15,554 bases of DNA. Source: Thermodesulfatator atlanticus. GTDB lineage: Bacteria > Desulfobacterota > Thermodesulfobacteria > Thermodesulfobacteriales > Thermodesulfatatoraceae. A model generated the notes under the pieces. That model was not told the origin of the DNA and did not search any database. It was given only the letters and a program-made list of their open reading frames with translations. Shown piece after piece: positions 13,661 through 15,554 of the stretch (position 1 is its first letter; each line of letters begins with the position of its first letter). The stretch is from positions 1-15,554 of the forward strand of contig DROK01000296.1 in assembly GCA_011321895.1 (NCBI GenBank), read 5' to 3'. Both the position numbers and the translations under genes were made by a program.

Positions 13661-14563
13661 TTAGCGCTCCTTGGCGAAATCCTCCAAAGGTATTTCCACC
13701 TCGTCACCCTCGCTGGTCTCAATGGTTACGGAATGGCGAAAAATATTGTAGCGCACCACCCGGCCTTCGTAGTTGGCCAGAGACACCTTCTTGCCGATTT
13801 TGGGAAGGGAGGCCGAAAGTTCGGCGTAGACGTTATGTTCGTAAAGCAAACAGCACAGCAGCCGCCCGCAAAGCCCCGATATCTTTACCGGATCAAGGGG
13901 CAGGCTCTGCTCTTTGGCGATCTTGATGGAGACCGGGTCAAACTTTTTTAGAAAGGCCGCACAACAAATCTCCCGCCCGCAACAGCCCACGCCCCCGATC
14001 ATCCCGGCTTCGTGACGAACCCCTATCTGGCGCATCTCAATCCGGGTGCGCAGGGCCCGCACCAGGTCCTTCACCAGCTGGCGAAAATCGATCCGCCCTT
14101 CAGCGGTGTAGTAAAAAATCACTTTACTGCGGTCGTAGAGGCGCTCCACTCGCACCAGCTTCATCTCGAGGCCGAGTTCCCGGGCCAGCTGCTCACAAAC
14201 ACTCCAGGCCTTCTTTTCAAAGGCGATATTTTCCTGGTAACGGGCAACTTCTTTGGGGTTGGCCAGCCTGAGCACCCTGGGAAGCCCCTCCAGCGGAATA
14301 GAAAGTTCAAGGACGGGGGAAACGACCCGGCCCACTTCTTTACGCTCGCCAAAAGAGACCAGCACCAGGTCACCGGGTCTTACCCCTGCTCCTTCCACCA
14401 GGGCGTGAAAGCCCGGATACCCTTCCCTTAACACCACCTCAGCCACCAAGGGATGGGCCTTTTTATTTTCGCGGCTGATCTCTTTATTTTTGTTAGGGCG
14501 CCTATTTGAGGCGCCACCCTTTACGTTTCGCCGATTTTTTTCTCTTTTGCCCTTACCTTTCAT
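13661..14563 (-). CDS. ricT: PSP1-domain protein, RicT (YaaT)-like
   Basis: This 300-residue protein has a PSP1 core (about 38-290) with LVAEVVLREGYPGFHALVEG, the region FYYTAEGRIDFRQLVKDLVRALRTRIEMRQIG, and two Cys clusters: GVGCCGREICCAAF (Cys194, 195, 200, 201) and GLCGRLLCCLLYEH (Cys232, 237, 238). In Bacillus RicT belongs to the RicA-RicF-RicT (YlbF-YmcA-YaaT) complex, which carries Fe-S clusters and directs RNase Y in mRNA maturation; the Cys residues are consistent with cluster ligands. In this lineage the partners are not visible and the role may differ. A very basic 36-residue N-terminal extension precedes the core; it is specific to this gene, and the ATG has no clear Shine-Dalgarno, so the start is uncertain. 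It sits between trpF and metG, probably in one operon. Confidence 0.88.
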   Translation of the reverse strand: MKGKGKREKNRRNVKGGASNRRPNKNKEISRENKKAHPLVAEVVLREGYPGFHALVEGAGVRPGDLVLVSFGERKEVGRVVSPVLELSIPLEGLPRVLRLANPKEVARYQENIAFEKKAWSVCEQLARELGLEMKLVRVERLYDRSKVIFYYTAEGRIDFRQLVKDLVRALRTRIEMRQIGVRHEAGMIGGVGCCGREICCAAFLKKFDPVSIKIAKEQSLPLDPVKISGLCGRLLCCLLYEHNVYAELSASLPKIGKKVSLANYEGRVVRYNIFRHSVTIETSEGDEVEIPLEDFAKER

Positions 14564-14609
14564 GTTTGTTTTTGGCTTTCAGCAAATTTTTTACCCCTTA
14601 ATAAAAGTT

Positions 14610-15233
14610 TTACAGAAAAGGCCTGAGACGCGCAAAAAGGGCCCTTAAAAGGGCCGGATGTTTCCGCCCGGGAGCCCATTCTACCCCGGAATTCACGTCA
14701 AGACCATAAGGGGCCACCTCTTCCACCGCTTGCCGGACGTTATCAGGCCCCAACCCGCCGGCCAAAATAACGGGCAGGCCAAAGTCTTTGGCCTTTTTAG
14801 CCAGCTGCCAGTCAAAAGTCTGGCCGGTCCCACCAGGCACTCCCGGGACATAGGTGTCGAGCAAAAAGGCGGAACTTACCTCTCGGTAAGGAGCAAGTCT
14901 TGCCAGATCTTCCTGGCTCTTGAGCCGGAAGGCCTTGATAACCCGCGGATAAAAACGGGCACAGAAAGACGGGGGCTCGTCTCCGTGAAGCTGGAGCCAA
15001 TCAAGCCCCACTTTCTCTTTGATGGCCTTGATCCTTTCCACCTCTTCGTTTACGAAAACCCCCACCCGCGCCACAAAGGGAGGAAGCCGGCGGGCTATGG
15101 CCGCCGCTTTTTCCGGCGAAATATAACGGGGGCTTTGGGGATAAAAGATGAAACCCAGGGCGTGGGCCCCGAGCTCAGCCGCTAAAAGGGCCTCTTTTAG
15201 GTTGGTAAGACCACAAATCTTTACCCTGATCAC
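14610..15233 (-). CDS. trpF: Phosphoribosylanthranilate isomerase
   Basis: This 207-residue (beta-alpha)8 barrel has all family motifs: VKICGLTN with catalytic Cys7, GFIFYPQSPRYI (28-38), WLQLHGDEPP, LLDTYVPGVPGGTGQTFDW with catalytic Asp126, the phosphate-binding VILAGGLGPDNV, and GLDVNSGVEWAPGRKH. It catalyses the Amadori rearrangement of phosphoribosylanthranilate to CdRP, the third step of tryptophan synthesis. It stands apart from other trp genes in this window. The start is GTG at 15233, with AAGGAG 9 nt upstream; no ATG fits. It is the first gene of the minus-strand trpF-ricT-metG set, 46 nt before ricT. Confidence 0.97.
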   Translation of the reverse strand: MIRVKICGLTNLKEALLAAELGAHALGFIFYPQSPRYISPEKAAAIARRLPPFVARVGVFVNEEVERIKAIKEKVGLDWLQLHGDEPPSFCARFYPRVIKAFRLKSQEDLARLAPYREVSSAFLLDTYVPGVPGGTGQTFDWQLAKKAKDFGLPVILAGGLGPDNVRQAVEEVAPYGLDVNSGVEWAPGRKHPALLRALFARLRPFL

Positions 15234-15263
15234 CGGTGTCTGCTCCTTACTTTTTAGTCTTTA

Positions 15264-15293
15264 AATATCCGCCGACCTTAAACTTCGCTTCAA
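15264..15293 (-). promoter_or_regulatory. Possible sigma-70 promoter of trpF
   Basis: The minus strand has TTGAAG (15293-15288), an 18-nt spacer and GATATT (15269-15264), each with 4/6 consensus matches. The start would be near 15257, giving a leader of about 24 nt. The left arm of the intergenic inverted repeat lies within the spacer, where a bound repressor would block polymerase. Confidence 0.35.
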
Positions 15294-15328
15294 AACCTTA
15301 TCCGGCACCGGCTTTGCGGTTTAAGGTC
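15274..15328. repeat. Intergenic inverted repeat between trpF and the HNH gene
   Basis: GACCTTAAAC (15274-15283) and its exact reverse complement GTTTAAGGTC (15319-15328) are separated by 35 nt, a 45-bp shift between arms. Further pairing is possible inside (CGC/GCG and an imperfect AAAACC/GGCTTT helix) with CCGG-CA-CCGG at the centre. One arm is in the predicted trpF promoter spacer, the other upstream of the HNH promoter. It may be an operator pair or an RNA hairpin; no T-run follows either strand closely. Confidence 0.5.
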
Positions 15329-15354
15329 CTTCCTCCTTGAAACAGACACTCGCC

Positions 15355-15383
15355 ATGACAAAAGGAATTTTCTGGGTTACAGT
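15355..15383 (+). promoter_or_regulatory. Possible sigma-70 promoter of the HNH gene
   Basis: ATGACA (15355-15360), an exact 17-nt spacer and TACAGT (15378-15383) match 5/6 and 4/6 of the sigma-70 consensus. The start would be near 15390, about 20 nt before the TTG start codon and just ahead of its GAGGAGG. Confidence 0.45.
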
Positions 15384-15409
15384 ATCACAAAATCAATTGA
15401 GGAGGAATT

Positions 15410-15554
15410 TTGGAAAAAGGCGGTTCCATCCTTGAGGACAAAGTCCTGGTCCTAAACAGGAGTTATCAGGCCGTCCAGATCACCACGGTACAGCGCGCGA
15501 TCTGTCACCTGGTAAAGGGTACTGCCAAGGTTATTACCCCGGACTGGACCACCC
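15410..15554 (+). CDS. HNH endonuclease family protein (N-terminal 48 codons; 3' end outside window)
   Basis: The visible residues include KVLVLNRSYQAVQITTVQRA and ICHLVKGTAKVI. This VLNRSYQ-V...RAI-LL-KG-A-V pattern is the typical N terminus of stand-alone HNH endonucleases of the McrA-like group; the HNH zinc-nuclease motif itself would lie past the right edge. The start is TTG at 15410, preceded by GAGGAGG with 4 nt spacing. An in-frame TGA at 15398-15400 excludes any start further upstream. An ATG at 15355 is in another frame. Function is likely DNA nicking or cleavage of unknown role; these genes are common and often chromosomal, so no defence role is claimed. Confidence 0.8.
   Translation, partial: MEKGGSILEDKVLVLNRSYQAVQITTVQRAICHLVKGTAKVITPDWTT

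Noticed and set aside
13660..13722. Upstream start for metG at 13722
   Set aside because: It adds 21 residues with no family match and overlaps ricT; the ATG at 13659 has AAGGAG at good spacing and begins at the conserved position.
15410..15554. HNH gene as a sign of a defence island or mobile element
   Set aside because: No terminal repeats, integrase, transposase or other defence gene is seen; neighbours are housekeeping genes and only 48 codons are visible.

Overview
The window is densely coded chromosomal DNA from a Gram-negative (outer-membrane porin, periplasmic signal peptides), probably thermophilic, sulfur-metabolising bacterium. The sulfite-exporter-type gene, a sigma-54 two-component system, an apparent selenoprotein and the overall protein flavour suggest Desulfobacterota/Thermodesulfobacteria; this is an inference, as no marker gene was compared. 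I see no mobile element, CRISPR array, tRNA or rRNA, and no gene-free stretch longer than about 300 bases; the largest gap (3630-3890, 261 bp) holds regulatory sites.

Left part (1-7314, all minus strand). Two transcription units appear to work together. The upstream one encodes a small His-rich membrane protein, a membrane-bound PAS histidine kinase and an NtrC-type response regulator with an intact GAFTGA sigma-54 contact motif; the genes abut or overlap. Downstream lies a TauE/SafE anion-exporter gene, a small membrane protein with Oxa1/EMC3-like topology, and an outer-membrane porin that runs off the left edge. The gap between the units carries a 19-bp palindrome (3867-3885) about 125 bp upstream of the start predicted from a good -24/-12 promoter (3762-3777). 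That is the layout expected if the regulator binds the palindrome and drives the exporter/porin operon. Export of sulfite or another sulfur oxyanion through inner and outer membrane is the simplest reading, but the substrate is not shown.

Middle part. Minus-strand scpA and a membrane-anchored FAM173/ATPSCKMT-like methyltransferase (7373-8604) are divergent from a compact plus-strand operon (8591-11761): a thioredoxin-like protein, trmO, a DUF4197 periplasmic protein, rlmH, a family-2 glycosyltransferase and a PilZ protein. The thioredoxin-like gene is the most notable item. It has an in-frame TGA at codon 80; reading continues for 31 sense codons to a TGA that overlaps the next start, and a GC-rich stem-loop with a GG-starting loop lies 17 nt after the first TGA. 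I read it as a selenoprotein with Sec80.

Right part. The minus-strand set trpF, ricT-like (PSP1) and metG converges on pilZ with a 4-bp overlap. Divergent from trpF is a plus-strand HNH endonuclease gene with a TTG start, cut by the right edge; the shared intergenic region holds a long inverted repeat and plausible promoters for both directions.
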